DNA of 12,367 bases from the NCBI GenBank assembly GCA_024654105.1, contig JANLID010000309.1, forward strand, positions 1 through 12,367, in the 5' to 3' direction. The notes under the pieces are model-generated. The model was not told the origin of the DNA. It searched no databases and saw nothing but the letters and a program-made list of their open reading frames with translations. Positions 1 through 6,598 of this stretch are shown one piece after another (within the stretch, counting starts at the first letter, position 1; each line of letters opens with the position of its first letter). The stretch comes from Gallionella sp. GTDB taxonomy: Bacteria; Pseudomonadota; Gammaproteobacteria; Burkholderiales; Gallionellaceae. The translations under genes were made by a program, and so were the position numbers.

Positions 1-1
1 T

Positions 2-115
2 ACTGTTGAGTCTATTTATTCCGATTACAACAAAGGGGGGGTTGTTATCGAATCTTCTTCTTCGGTTGCCGCACAGGACCCCGCTGCAAAGAGGGTCAAA
101 GAGTCTGGAAAATAG
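2..115 (+). CDS. C-terminal fragment of an unrecognised protein (partial, 5' end outside window)
   Basis: One frame is open from the window edge to a TAG at 113-115, giving 37 residues that begin TVESIYSDYNKGG and end AAKRVKESGK. The tail is hydrophilic, with a four-serine run and a Lys/Arg-rich end. That fits a real protein C-terminus better than random reading, but I do not recognise the family. It runs toward ybbA (convergent), with about 118 bases between the two stop codons. A run of seven G lies at 35-41 inside this frame; a length error or change there would shift the frame. No terminator hairpin with a T-run is evident after the stop. It could be a chance open frame, because only 114 bases are visible. 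Confidence 0.4.
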   Translation, partial: TVESIYSDYNKGGVVIESSSSVAAQDPAAKRVKESGK

Positions 116-175
116 AATCTGTGAGGCTATGCAGGGACTTGTAAAGCTACACACCGGCTGGCGCTGATCGGGGCA

Positions 176-232
176 GGTGACATACGCCTGCACATTCTGC
201 TGCAGGTGGAACTGGCAGCGTTGCCGGGGAAC
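176..232 (-). mobile_element. Decayed fragment of an IS256-family (Mutator-type) transposase
   Basis: Read on the minus strand, these bases give VPRQRCQFHLQQNVQAYVT. This closely resembles the conserved IS256-family transposase stretch that I recall as WQRCQFHLQQNAQAYVP. The similarity covers about 19 residues. Downstream, the frame continues as CPDQRQPVCSF and no longer resembles a transposase; upstream it runs into the ybbA stop codon. It is therefore a scar and not a working element, and no terminal repeats or target duplications are visible. A small imperfect stem (CCTGCA at 187-192 with TGCAGG at 201-206) lies inside it. The family call comes from remembered motif similarity. A chance match is possible over so short a stretch, but the run RCQFHLQQN is distinctive. 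Confidence 0.5.
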
Positions 233-233
233 G

Positions 234-902
234 CTACTTACTCTCACGCCCCGCTTCCAGCCGCAACTGCCTGCCGCAACGCCTCGCCAGTGCTTCGTCG
301 TGGGTGACCAGAATCAGGGTCGTGCCATGCGCGCGGTTGAGTTCCAGCATCAACTCGATGACCTGTGCGCCAGTGGCGGCGTCGAGATTGCCGGTGGGTT
401 CGTCGGCGAACAGGATTTTCGGTTGCGTGACGAAGGCGCGCGCCAGCGCGACGCGCTGCTGCTCGCCACCAGAGAGGTGCTTGGGCAGATGTTGGGCTCG
501 CTCGCTCAAGCCGACTTGACGCAGCGATTCGGTAGCGCGCAATCTGGCATCGGCCACGCCGCGCAGCTCCAGCGGCAGCATGACATTTTCCAGCGCGTTC
601 AGCGCGTTCAGCAACTGGAACGACTGGAACACGAAGCCCGCCATCGCGCCACGCAACCGGGCGCGCCCGTCCTCGTCCAGCGCGAACAGGTCGCTGCCGT
701 CGAGCAGCACGCCGCCGCTGCTTGGCACGTCCAGCCCGGCGAGCAGGCCGAGCAGGGTGGACTTGCCGGAGCCTGAGCTGCCTATGATTGCGAGGCTCTC
801 GCCCGCCTCGACGGTGAAACTTACTTCATCCAAGATGGTCAGCGGTCGGTCGCCGCTTAATACTTGCTTGGTCAGTCCAACTGCCTGCACAATCGTTGCC
901 AT
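234..902 (-). CDS. ybbA: ABC transporter ATP-binding protein, YbbA type (LolD/MacB-like clade)
   Basis: This 222-residue ATPase is one full nucleotide-binding domain. Visible motifs are Walker A GSSGSGKST (41-49), Q-loop Gln93 in FVFQSFQ, signature LSGGEQQR (143-150), Walker B ILFADEP (163-169, catalytic Glu168), the D-loop in GNLD, and H-switch His201 in VTHD. The EPTGNLD form is typical of the YbbA/LolD/MacB group, which pairs with a large FtsX-like permease and handles lipids, lipoproteins or export. In E. coli ybbA lies divergent to tesA and is followed by the permease gene ybbP. Here ybbA is likewise divergent to tesA, but no permease follows: the stop is met by a transposase scar and a convergent gene end. 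The ATG (902-900) is supported by AGGAG at 917-913, inside tesA. The exact substrate cannot be read from sequence. Confidence 0.93.
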   Translation of the reverse strand: MATIVQAVGLTKQVLSGDRPLTILDEVSFTVEAGESLAIIGSSGSGKSTLLGLLAGLDVPSSGGVLLDGSDLFALDEDGRARLRGAMAGFVFQSFQLLNALNALENVMLPLELRGVADARLRATESLRQVGLSERAQHLPKHLSGGEQQRVALARAFVTQPKILFADEPTGNLDAATGAQVIELMLELNRAHGTTLILVTHDEALARRCGRQLRLEAGRESK

Positions 903-1515
903 GAAAACTCTGCTCCTGAAAATTATCCTGCTGGTTGCAGCATTATGGCTGCCGCTTTCCGCCTATGCCGCGAAAACCATTCTGATATTCGGCGACAGTT
1001 TATCAGCCGGGTACGGCATCGCAGTAGCAGAAAGTTGGCCTGGCCTGCTGCGGCAGGAACTGGCGCGCAGCCATCCGGACTATCGCGTGGTGAACGCCAG
1101 CATCAGCGGCGAGACTACGCAGGGCGGGCGGCAGCGCATCACCGGCGCGTTGCAGCAATACCGCCCGGCAGTGGTGATACTGGCACTGGGCGCGAACGAT
1201 GGGCTGCGCGGTTTCAATGTCGCCGGCATCGAAGCTAATCTGGGCAAAATCATCGAGGATGTCCGCGCTGCTCGCGCCAAGGTGCTGCTGGTTGGCATGA
1301 AGCTGCCGCCGAATTACGGCGAGGCTTACGTTACGCAGTTCGAGAAGGTGTATCCGAAGCTGGCGAAAAAATATCAAATCAGGTTATTGCCGTTCCTGCT
1401 GGAAGGCGTTGTACCGCAACAATTCCAGGCCGACAATCTGCATCCCACCAAAGATGCGCAGCCGCTGCTGATGCGCAATGTATTGAAAGAGTTGAGACCG
1501 TTGCTGCGCCGTTGA
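901..1515 (+). CDS. tesA: Secreted GDSL-family esterase / thioesterase I-lysophospholipase L1
   Basis: This 204-residue SGNH hydrolase carries an N-terminal signal peptide: MKTLLLK, a hydrophobic core, and a likely cut after AYA near residue 23. It should act in the periplasm. Block I is GDSLS (31-35) with nucleophile Ser33, block II has Gly70 in SISGETT, block III is GAND with Asn99, and block V is DNLHPT with catalytic Asp178 and His181. The family hydrolyses acyl-CoA, lysophospholipids and aryl esters, and its length fits E. coli TesA. The open frame extends upstream to 580, but that part is antisense to ybbA. The start at 901 is chosen because it begins exactly with the signal peptide. 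No good Shine-Dalgarno precedes it. Its ATG shares two bases with the divergent ybbA ATG. Confidence 0.93.
   Translation: MKTLLLKIILLVAALWLPLSAYAAKTILIFGDSLSAGYGIAVAESWPGLLRQELARSHPDYRVVNASISGETTQGGRQRITGALQQYRPAVVILALGANDGLRGFNVAGIEANLGKIIEDVRAARAKVLLVGMKLPPNYGEAYVTQFEKVYPKLAKKYQIRLLPFLLEGVVPQQFQADNLHPTKDAQPLLMRNVLKELRPLLRR
913..917 (-). promoter_or_regulatory. Shine-Dalgarno site of ybbA located inside the tesA coding sequence
   Basis: On the minus strand this reads AGGAG, ten bases upstream of the ybbA ATG (902-900). The same bases encode residues of the TesA signal peptide, so they are read in both directions. It supports the ybbA start and therefore the start-codon overlap with tesA. 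Confidence 0.7.
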
Positions 1516-1542
1516 TCCGGTCTGCCCTGCATCAATTCCAGG

Positions 1543-1560
1543 AAACCGGGCGGTTTGTTT
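1543..1560 (+). terminator. Possible weak terminator after tesA, touching the gltA stop
   Basis: AAACC (1543-1547) pairs with GGTTT (1552-1556) around a four-base loop, followed by GTTT. It lies in the 43-base gap between the convergent tesA and gltA ends and reaches the gltA stop at 1559-1561. The stem is short and the T-tract interrupted, so it may be weak or fortuitous. On the minus strand no T-run follows. Confidence 0.3.
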
Positions 1561-2845
1561 AACGCTTGCTGATCGGCACGTAATCGCGCCGCGCCGCACC
1601 CACATACAACTGGCGCGGACGGCCGATTTTGTGATCGTGATCGACCATCATCTCGTTCCACTGGGAAATCCAGCCGATGGTGCGCGCCACCGCAAAAATT
1701 ACCGTGAACATATTGACCGGGATGCCCAGCGCGCGCAGCACGATGCCGGAATAGAAATCCACGTTCGGATACAGCTTGTGCTCGATGAAATACGAGTCGC
1801 TCAGGGCGACGCGCTCCAGTTCCATTGCCAGTTCGAACAGCTTGTGATTCTCAAGCTTGAGTTCGGTCAGCACTTCATAACATGTCTTGCGCATTACCGC
1901 AGCGCGCGGATCCATATTCTTGTAAACGCGATGGCCGAAGCCCATCAAACGGTATTTCTTGTCCTTCACGCCCTGCACATATTCCGGTACGCGCGATATG
2001 TCGCCGATTTCCTCCAGCATCTTCAGCGCGGCCTCGTTCGCGCCGCCATGCGCCGGACCCCACAATGCGGCGATACCGGAAGCGATGCAGGCAAACGGAT
2101 TCGCCCCGCTCGAACCGGCCAGCCGCACCGTCGAGGTAGAAGCATTCTGTTCATGGTCGGCATGCAGGATGAGGATGCGGTCCAGCGCGCGCACCAGCAC
2201 CGGCTTCGGCTCATAATCTTCAGCCGGGGTGGCGAACATCATGTACATGAGGTTTTCCGCGTAGCTGAATTTATTCTTCGGGTACATGAACGGTGCACCG
2301 GTGTAATACTTGTGCGCCATTGCCGCGATGGTCGGCACTTTCGCCAGCATGCGCATCGCCGAAATTTCACGGTGCTGCGGATCATTGATATCCAGCGAGT
2401 CGTGATAGAAGGCCGACAGCGCTCCTACGACGCCGACCATCACCGCCATCGGATGCGCGTCGCGGCGAAAGCCGGAAAAGAAGCGCGCCATCTGGTCATG
2501 CACCATGGTGTGGTGCGTCACGTTATCCTTGAAACTGCCAGCTTGCGCGGCATTCGGCAATTCGCCGTTCAGCAGCAGGTAACTTACTTCGAGAAAGTCA
2601 GAGTGCTCGGCCAGTTGCTCGATCGGATAGCCACGGTAGTAGAGCAACCCGGCATCGCCGTCGATAAAGGTGATCTTCGAGGTGCAACTGGCCGTAACGA
2701 AGAAGGCGGGGTCGTAAGTGAACATCCCGAGTTTGGTGAGATTGCGGATGTCGAGCACCTCCGCCCCGAGCGTGCCGGACAGGATCGGCAATTCGACACT
2801 GCGTCCGTCATCCAGAGTCAGCGTTGCAACGCGTTTACTTTCCAT
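1559..2845 (-). CDS. gltA: Citrate synthase (type II, hexameric class)
   Basis: This 428-residue enzyme condenses oxaloacetate and acetyl-CoA to citrate in the first TCA-cycle step. The catalytic triad is visible: His266 in PAHGGANEA, His305 in GFGHRVYKN, and Asp363 in YPNVDFYSG. Conserved FFSGFRRDAHPM lies near 122-132. Length and residue positions match the E. coli type closely, which is the Gram-negative class usually inhibited by NADH; that regulation is inferred from family and not read here. The ATG at 2845 has GGGAG (2856-2852) six bases upstream. It is the last gene of the minus-strand operon, 42 bases after sdhE, so it is probably co-transcribed with succinate dehydrogenase. A separate promoter in the 42-base gap cannot be excluded, but I see no convincing one. 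Confidence 0.98.
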   Translation of the reverse strand: MESKRVATLTLDDGRSVELPILSGTLGAEVLDIRNLTKLGMFTYDPAFFVTASCTSKITFIDGDAGLLYYRGYPIEQLAEHSDFLEVSYLLLNGELPNAAQAGSFKDNVTHHTMVHDQMARFFSGFRRDAHPMAVMVGVVGALSAFYHDSLDINDPQHREISAMRMLAKVPTIAAMAHKYYTGAPFMYPKNKFSYAENLMYMMFATPAEDYEPKPVLVRALDRILILHADHEQNASTSTVRLAGSSGANPFACIASGIAALWGPAHGGANEAALKMLEEIGDISRVPEYVQGVKDKKYRLMGFGHRVYKNMDPRAAVMRKTCYEVLTELKLENHKLFELAMELERVALSDSYFIEHKLYPNVDFYSGIVLRALGIPVNMFTVIFAVARTIGWISQWNEMMVDHDHKIGRPRQLYVGAARRDYVPISKR

Positions 2846-2887
2846 AAGTTTCTCCCGAGTAGCTACGAATTTATTCGCACCTACAAA

Positions 2888-3121
2888 TCAAACCGCCCTG
2901 ATTTTCTCCAGCAACGCCTGCCGCTCGTCCGGCATCGCCTCCAGCCTGCCTGCAACCATGTCCCACAGCGGGTTGTCGGGCATATCCAGCAATACTTCAA
3001 GCGCCTGTCTCCCGGCCTCGTCGAGCTGCGCATAGTGCGCCTCGATGAAGCGTCCCAGCACGATGTCCAGCTCCAGCAGACCGCGCCGCGCCCGCCAGCG
3101 CACCCGTTCAAGGTTCTTCAT
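2888..3121 (-). CDS. sdhE: Succinate dehydrogenase flavinylation factor SdhE (Sdh5/YgfY family)
   Basis: This small 77-residue helical protein begins MKNLERVRWRARRG. The diagnostic RGxxE motif is RGLLE at 13-17, followed by LD, and MPDNPLWDMV lies at 47-56. The family promotes covalent attachment of FAD to SdhA. The ATG at 3121-3119 overlaps the sdhB stop as ATGA, which argues for translational coupling; no strong Shine-Dalgarno is seen upstream. The open frame extends to 3220, but that part overlaps sdhB, and the chosen start matches the family's N-terminus. It sits directly after the enzyme it matures, between sdhB and gltA, an arrangement common in betaproteobacteria. Confidence 0.93.
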   Translation of the reverse strand: MKNLERVRWRARRGLLELDIVLGRFIEAHYAQLDEAGRQALEVLLDMPDNPLWDMVAGRLEAMPDERQALLEKIRAV

Positions 3122-3813
3122 ACCAGGCGCTTGACCATCATGTCCTTGATGTTGCAGATCGCTTCGGTGGGGTTGAGTTCTTTCGGACATACATCCACGC
3201 AATTCATGATGGTGTGGCAACGGAACAACCGGTACGGGTCTTCCAGGTCATCCAGGCGCTCGCTGGTCGCATGATCACGCGTGTCGGCGAGGAAGCGGTA
3301 GGCCTGCAACAAACCTGCAGGGCCGACAAATTTGTCCGGGTTCCACCAGAACGATGGGCAGGCGGTGGAACAGCAGCCGCACAGGATGCACTCGTACAGG
3401 CCGTTCAGGTGCGCGCGCTGTGCGGGCGATTGCAAGCGCTCGGTTTCCGGCGGCGGGTCATTGTTGATCAGGTACGGCTTGATGGAATGGTATTGCTTGA
3501 AGAATTGCGTCATGTCCACGATCAGATCACGGATCACCGGCAATCCCGGCAGCGGGCGCAACGTGACCGGTTCCTTCAGCGATGAGAGCGGCGTGATGCA
3601 GGCCAAGCCGTTGCGCCCGTTGATGTTCATCGCATCCGAGCCGCATACCCCTTCGCGGCAGGATTTGCGCACCGACAAACTATCGTCCTGTTCTTTTATC
3701 AACAGAATGGCATCCAGCAACATCTTATCGCCCGCCTCGATGTCCAGATCGTAGTCCTGCATATACGGTGCAGTATCGGTATCCGGGTTGTAGCGGTAGA
3801 TTTTGAATTTCAT
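3118..3813 (-). CDS. sdhB: Succinate dehydrogenase iron-sulfur subunit
   Basis: This 231-residue subunit carries electrons from the SdhA flavin to ubiquinone through three Fe-S clusters. The [2Fe-2S] site is Cys52, Cys57, Asp60 and Cys72 (SCREGVCGSD...GLAC); the Asp in the third position is also found in E. coli. The [4Fe-4S] ligands are Cys142, Cys145, Cys148 and Cys209, and the [3Fe-4S] ligands are Cys152, Cys199 and Cys205. SFWWNPDKF includes Trp157, which aligns with the quinone-site tryptophan of E. coli SdhB. The start is supported by a purine-rich AGGGGGTGA just upstream. It lies 13 bases after sdhA and overlaps sdhE by four bases. The protein is complete with all expected ligands and sits on the cytoplasmic face of complex II. 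Confidence 0.98.
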   Translation of the reverse strand: MKFKIYRYNPDTDTAPYMQDYDLDIEAGDKMLLDAILLIKEQDDSLSVRKSCREGVCGSDAMNINGRNGLACITPLSSLKEPVTLRPLPGLPVIRDLIVDMTQFFKQYHSIKPYLINNDPPPETERLQSPAQRAHLNGLYECILCGCCSTACPSFWWNPDKFVGPAGLLQAYRFLADTRDHATSERLDDLEDPYRLFRCHTIMNCVDVCPKELNPTEAICNIKDMMVKRLV

Positions 3814-3826
3814 CAGTTCACCCCCT

Positions 3827-5590
3827 CTAGTAGATACGAGGTTTGAGCGGGAATGATTCCACGGTCAGCGGTTTCAGTCGTACCGGCTTGTAATCGAGGC
3901 GATGTCCTTCGCGGAAATACAGGCTGTGCTTGAGCCAGTTTGCATCGTCGCGTTGCGGGAAGTCGTCGCGCGCATGGGCACCGCGGCTTTCCGTGCGCGC
4001 CGCTGCGGCGGTCATGGTCGCCTGTGCCACCTCAATCAGGTTATCCAGCTCCAGCGCCTCGATGCGCGCGGTGTTGAACACGCGGCTCTTGTCCCGAATC
4101 TCCGTGTGCGCTACACGCTCGGCGATCTCTTTGATCTGTTCCACGCCCTTGGCAAGCAGTTGTGGGAAGCGGAACACGCCGCAATGTTTCTGCATCGTCT
4201 TGCGCATCGCGCCGCCAACCTCGGCAACGCTTTCCCCCTCGGTTTGAGACTCCAGCCGCGCCAAGCGCGCCAGGGAACGCTCGGCAGAATCGGCAGGTAA
4301 CAGCTTGGGGTGCGGGTGGCTTTGCAGGTCTTCGATGATCTGCCTGCCCGCTTCGCGCCCGAACACCAGCAAGTCCAGCAGCGAATTGCAGCCCAGGCGG
4401 TTCGCGCCATGCACCGACACGCAGGCGCATTCGCCCGCCGCATACAGACCGCGCACCACTTCTTCCGTCCCGTGCTGATAGGGCGCAACCACTTGCCCGT
4501 GATAGTTGGCGGGAATGCCGCCCATCATATAATGCGCGGTCGGCACGACCGGGATCGGGTCTTTGGCCGGATCGACGTGCGCGAATTTCAGCACGATTTC
4601 GCGGATGCCGGGCAAGCGCTGCTTGATCACGTCATCGCCGAGATGGTCCAGCTTGAGCAGGACGTGGTCGCCGTGCGGGCCGCAACCGCGACCCTCGTTG
4701 ATCTCCACGGTAATGGCGCGCGACACCACATCGCGGCTGGCCAGGTCTTTCGCGTTCGGCGCGTATTTCGGCATGAAGCGTTCGCCGTGCTTGTTCACCA
4801 GATAGCCGCCCTCACCGCGCACCCCTTCGGAAATCAGCACCCCAGCGCCGTATACGCCGGTGGGGTGGAACTGGAAGAACTCCATATCCTCCAGCGGAAT
4901 CCCGGCGCGCGCCGCCATGCCCAGCCCGTCTCCGGTGTTGATGTAGGCGTTGGTGCTGGATTGGAAAATACGCCCCGCGCCGCCGGTGGCGAGCAGCGTC
5001 GCGCGCGCCTGAAAGATCATCACTTTGCCGGTTTCAATTTCCATCGCCGTCACGCCGAGCACGTCGCCGTCTTCGTCACGGATCAGATCCAGCGCCATCC
5101 ACTCGATAAAGAAATGCGTATCGGCTTTCACATTCTGCTGGTACAGCGTGTGCAGCAAGGCATGGCCGGTGCGGTCGGCCGCCGCGCAGGCGCGCTGCAC
5201 CGGCGTCTTGCCGTAGTCCTGCATGTGCCCGCCGAACGGGCGCTGGTAGATCTTGCCGCTGTCGAGACGGTCGAACGGCATGCCGTAATGTTCCAGTTCG
5301 TACACCACTTCCGGCGCAGCGCGGCACATGAATTCGATCGCATCCTGATCCCCTAGATAATCCGAGCCTTTCACCGTGTCGTACATGTGCCAATGCCAGC
5401 TGTCCCTGCTGACATTGCCCAGCGAGGCGGCAATGCCGCCCTGCGCCGCGACGGTGTGCGAGCGGGTCGGGAACACCTTGGACAACACTGCCACTTTCAG
5501 CCCTGCCTCGGCCAGTTGCAGTGCCGCGCGCATCCCGGAACCGCCTGCGCCGACCACTACCACGTCAAAAGTTCTTTTCGTCACTGCCAT
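3827..5590 (-). CDS. sdhA: Succinate dehydrogenase flavoprotein subunit
   Basis: This catalytic subunit oxidises succinate to fumarate with covalent FAD. With the start at 5590 it has 587 residues, almost the E. coli length. The Rossmann motif is VVVGAGGSGM (11-20), and FAD attaches to His45 in RSHTVAAQGG. Active-site residues are His242 (FHPTG), Arg286 (SRDVVSR), His353 (AHYMMGG) and Arg398 (GANRLGCNS). The frame is open further upstream to 5722, but the extra 44 residues overlap sdhD and lack family character. The ATG at 5590-5588 shares one base with the sdhD TAA (TAATG) and has GGGGA five bases upstream. That coupling and the length decide the start. Flavinylation probably depends on the downstream sdhE. 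Confidence 0.98.
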   Translation of the reverse strand: MAVTKRTFDVVVVGAGGSGMRAALQLAEAGLKVAVLSKVFPTRSHTVAAQGGIAASLGNVSRDSWHWHMYDTVKGSDYLGDQDAIEFMCRAAPEVVYELEHYGMPFDRLDSGKIYQRPFGGHMQDYGKTPVQRACAAADRTGHALLHTLYQQNVKADTHFFIEWMALDLIRDEDGDVLGVTAMEIETGKVMIFQARATLLATGGAGRIFQSSTNAYINTGDGLGMAARAGIPLEDMEFFQFHPTGVYGAGVLISEGVRGEGGYLVNKHGERFMPKYAPNAKDLASRDVVSRAITVEINEGRGCGPHGDHVLLKLDHLGDDVIKQRLPGIREIVLKFAHVDPAKDPIPVVPTAHYMMGGIPANYHGQVVAPYQHGTEEVVRGLYAAGECACVSVHGANRLGCNSLLDLLVFGREAGRQIIEDLQSHPHPKLLPADSAERSLARLARLESQTEGESVAEVGGAMRKTMQKHCGVFRFPQLLAKGVEQIKEIAERVAHTEIRDKSRVFNTARIEALELDNLIEVAQATMTAAAARTESRGAHARDDFPQRDDANWLKHSLYFREGHRLDYKPVRLKPLTVESFPLKPRIY

Positions 5591-5937
5591 TAAAATCCCC
5601 AAAGTATCTGTACCGCCCAGATCGCATAAAGCAACGCAACCAGAATCACCAGCACATAAATGGTCAAACGCACGCTGGCTGGCTTCACATAATCCATCAC
5701 GATGCCGCGTATGCCGATCCATGCGTGATAGAACACGCTCAGCAGGAATAGCAGGGTGAAAGTGCGCATCGGCTGGCTGGAAAACAATCCCGTCCAGATG
5801 TCGTAATCCAGATTGGATTGCAGCAGCAGGTAGCCAGCCAACGCTACGCTGTATGCCGCCATCACCACCGCCGAGATGCGCTGAATCAGCCAGTCGCGTA
5901 GCCCGTAATGCGCGCCTGTCACCACGCGGTTCACCAT
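5590..5937 (-). CDS. sdhD: Succinate dehydrogenase membrane anchor subunit D
   Basis: This 115-residue membrane protein has three hydrophobic segments at about 22-42, 58-78 and 92-112. His71 in FYHAWIGIRG is the expected axial haem b ligand, and Asp82-Tyr83 in MDYVK matches the quinone-site tyrosine; both sit at the same numbers as in E. coli SdhD. With SdhC it anchors complex II and forms the ubiquinone site. The ATG overlaps the end of sdhC by seven bases, and GGGAG (5949-5945) lies seven bases upstream, so coupled translation is likely. It ends in TAATG shared with sdhA. DWLIQRISAV near 15-24 fits the family N-terminus. Confidence 0.95.
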   Translation of the reverse strand: MVNRVVTGAHYGLRDWLIQRISAVVMAAYSVALAGYLLLQSNLDYDIWTGLFSSQPMRTFTLLFLLSVFYHAWIGIRGIVMDYVKPASVRLTIYVLVILVALLYAIWAVQILWGF

Positions 5938-6305
5938 AATTTAACTCCCAGCAAAACGGTCAACACCAGGCTCACCGCCAGCACCACTTTACTGCTCGCG
6001 CGCGCCTGCGCCAGTTTCACGCCGTAATCCAGGTCGATCGCCAGATAACGCAGTCCGGCACAGAAGTGATGCAAGAATGCCCACAGTACGCCAAGCAACA
6101 CCAGCTTCGCCAGTGGGTGCGCCAGCACGGCCATCAGTTGGGTGTAAGTCTCGATGGAACGCAGGCTGTATTGCAGCATCAGCAACAACAGCGGCAGCGC
6201 AAAGAACAGCAATAACCCACTGATGCGGTGAAGAATGGAAACGAATCCGGGAAGTGGTAATTGGATAAGATGCAGGGCGAGGTGATTGGGATGTTCTTTG
6301 TCCAT
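5931..6305 (-). CDS. sdhC: Succinate dehydrogenase cytochrome b556 subunit C
   Basis: This 124-residue anchor protein has three hydrophobic segments at about 28-50, 62-88 and 105-123. SILHRISG (23-30) carries the Ser23 and Arg27 that align with quinone-site residues of E. coli SdhC. His80 in FLHHFCAGLRYLAID is the likely haem b ligand. It is the first gene of the operon sdhCDAB-sdhE-gltA. The ATG at 6305 lacks a clear Shine-Dalgarno, but no better start exists in frame and the N-terminus (MDKEHPNHL) is close to the usual length. The gene is divergent from tRNA-Val, with about 165 bases of shared upstream DNA. Confidence 0.95.
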   Translation of the reverse strand: MDKEHPNHLALHLIQLPLPGFVSILHRISGLLLFFALPLLLLMLQYSLRSIETYTQLMAVLAHPLAKLVLLGVLWAFLHHFCAGLRYLAIDLDYGVKLAQARASSKVVLAVSLVLTVLLGVKLW

Positions 6306-6344
6306 TTTGTCGTTGCAACAAGCTCGGGGAGATGGTTGGATGCA

Positions 6345-6350
6345 ATATTA
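6345..6350 (-). promoter_or_regulatory. Candidate -10 box of the sdhC operon promoter
   Basis: On the minus strand this reads TAATAT, five of six matches to the consensus, and would start RNA roughly 30-35 bases before the sdhC ATG. No good -35 box lies 16-18 bases upstream. If it is real, it is probably weak or activator-dependent. It is the best -10 candidate I see in the sdhC upstream region. Confidence 0.3.
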
Positions 6351-6399
6351 CACCCGATGCAGGGAAACTTGTTCTTTGGCGCGGCGCATTGTCACGCTG

Positions 6400-6423
6400 A
6401 TCGCAATATGTTTTTGTTGCGAT
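6400..6423. promoter_or_regulatory. Inverted repeat between sdhC and tRNA-Val, possible operator
   Basis: ATCGCAA (6400-6406) and TTGCGAT (6417-6423) are perfect seven-base arms around a ten-base, T-rich spacer. It lies upstream of both divergent units, about 95 bases from the sdhC start and just upstream of the tRNA -35 box. The arm-to-arm distance of about 17 bases suits a dimeric DNA-binding protein, but I cannot match it to a known regulator. Confidence 0.3.
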
Positions 6424-6429
6424 TTTTGT

Positions 6430-6458
6430 TTGAAGCACGCCAGCCTTTCGGATACAAT
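6430..6458 (+). promoter_or_regulatory. Sigma70-type promoter of tRNA-Val (and possibly thrS)
   Basis: The -35 box TTGAAG (6430-6435) and -10 box TACAAT (6453-6458) are separated by an ideal 17 bases. A GC-rich discriminator (GCGCGCTG) follows, as in stable-RNA promoters under growth-rate and stringent control. Predicted transcription starts near 6465, a few bases before the mature tRNA 5' end at 6471. Confidence 0.75.
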
Positions 6459-6470
6459 GCGCGCTGTTTT

Positions 6471-6547
6471 AGGCGCGTAGCTCAGCTGGTTAGAGCACTT
6501 GGTCGACATCCAAGGGGTCGTTGGTTCGAGTCCAATCGTGCCTACCA
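6471..6547 (+). tRNA. tRNA-Val (anticodon GAC)
   Basis: This 77-base tRNA has its CCA encoded. The acceptor stem AGGCGCG pairs with CGTGCCT with one G-U pair, and the discriminator is A6544. The D-stem is GCTC/GAGC. The anticodon stem CTTGG/CCAAG closes the loop TCGACAT, giving anticodon GAC, which reads GUC and GUU. The variable loop is GGGTC, and the T-arm GTTGG-TTCGAGT-CCAAT is canonical. All expected invariant positions are present. It lies just upstream of thrS, as in other betaproteobacteria. Confidence 0.97.
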
Positions 6548-6555
6548 ACATTTCG

Positions 6556-6583
6556 AGTGCGGCAATGCCGCACTTTGTATTTT
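6556..6583 (+). terminator. Hairpin with T-rich tail between tRNA-Val and thrS (terminator or attenuator)
   Basis: AGTGCGGC (6556-6563) pairs perfectly with GCCGCACT (6567-6574) around a three-base loop, followed by TTGTATTTT. It begins nine bases after the tRNA and ends about 16 bases before thrS. It probably ends the tRNA transcript. It could also limit read-through into thrS or protect the RNA end during tRNA processing. The T-tract is interrupted, so termination may be partial. No separate thrS promoter is visible between it and the gene. Confidence 0.6.
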
Positions 6584-6598
6584 CGGAACAGTTTTAAG

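Noticed and set aside
580..900. N-terminal extension of tesA upstream of 901
   Set aside because: It is antisense to ybbA. The ATG at 901 begins exactly at a signal peptide and gives the normal family length.
2857..2878. Small palindromes (GTAGCTAC and CGAA...TTCG) between sdhE and gltA
   Set aside because: The stems are too short and have no T-run. They do not support a terminator or an internal operator on their own.
1631..3274. 547-codon open frame on the plus strand opposite gltA, sdhE and sdhB
   Set aside because: It is antisense to three clearly identified genes. The His/Arg/Gln-rich translation is the usual shadow of GC-rich codon use, with no recognisable domain.
4310..5356. 348-codon open frame on the plus strand opposite sdhA
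   Set aside because: Complete antisense overlap with a full, motif-complete sdhA, and a composition typical of a shadow frame.
5591..5722. 44-residue N-terminal extension of sdhA
   Set aside because: It overlaps sdhD in another frame. The ATG at 5590 has a ribosome-binding site, TAATG coupling and the family length.
6521..6598. 26-residue N-terminal extension of thrS
   Set aside because: It reads through the tRNA 3' half and the hairpin. The family N-terminus starts at 6599.
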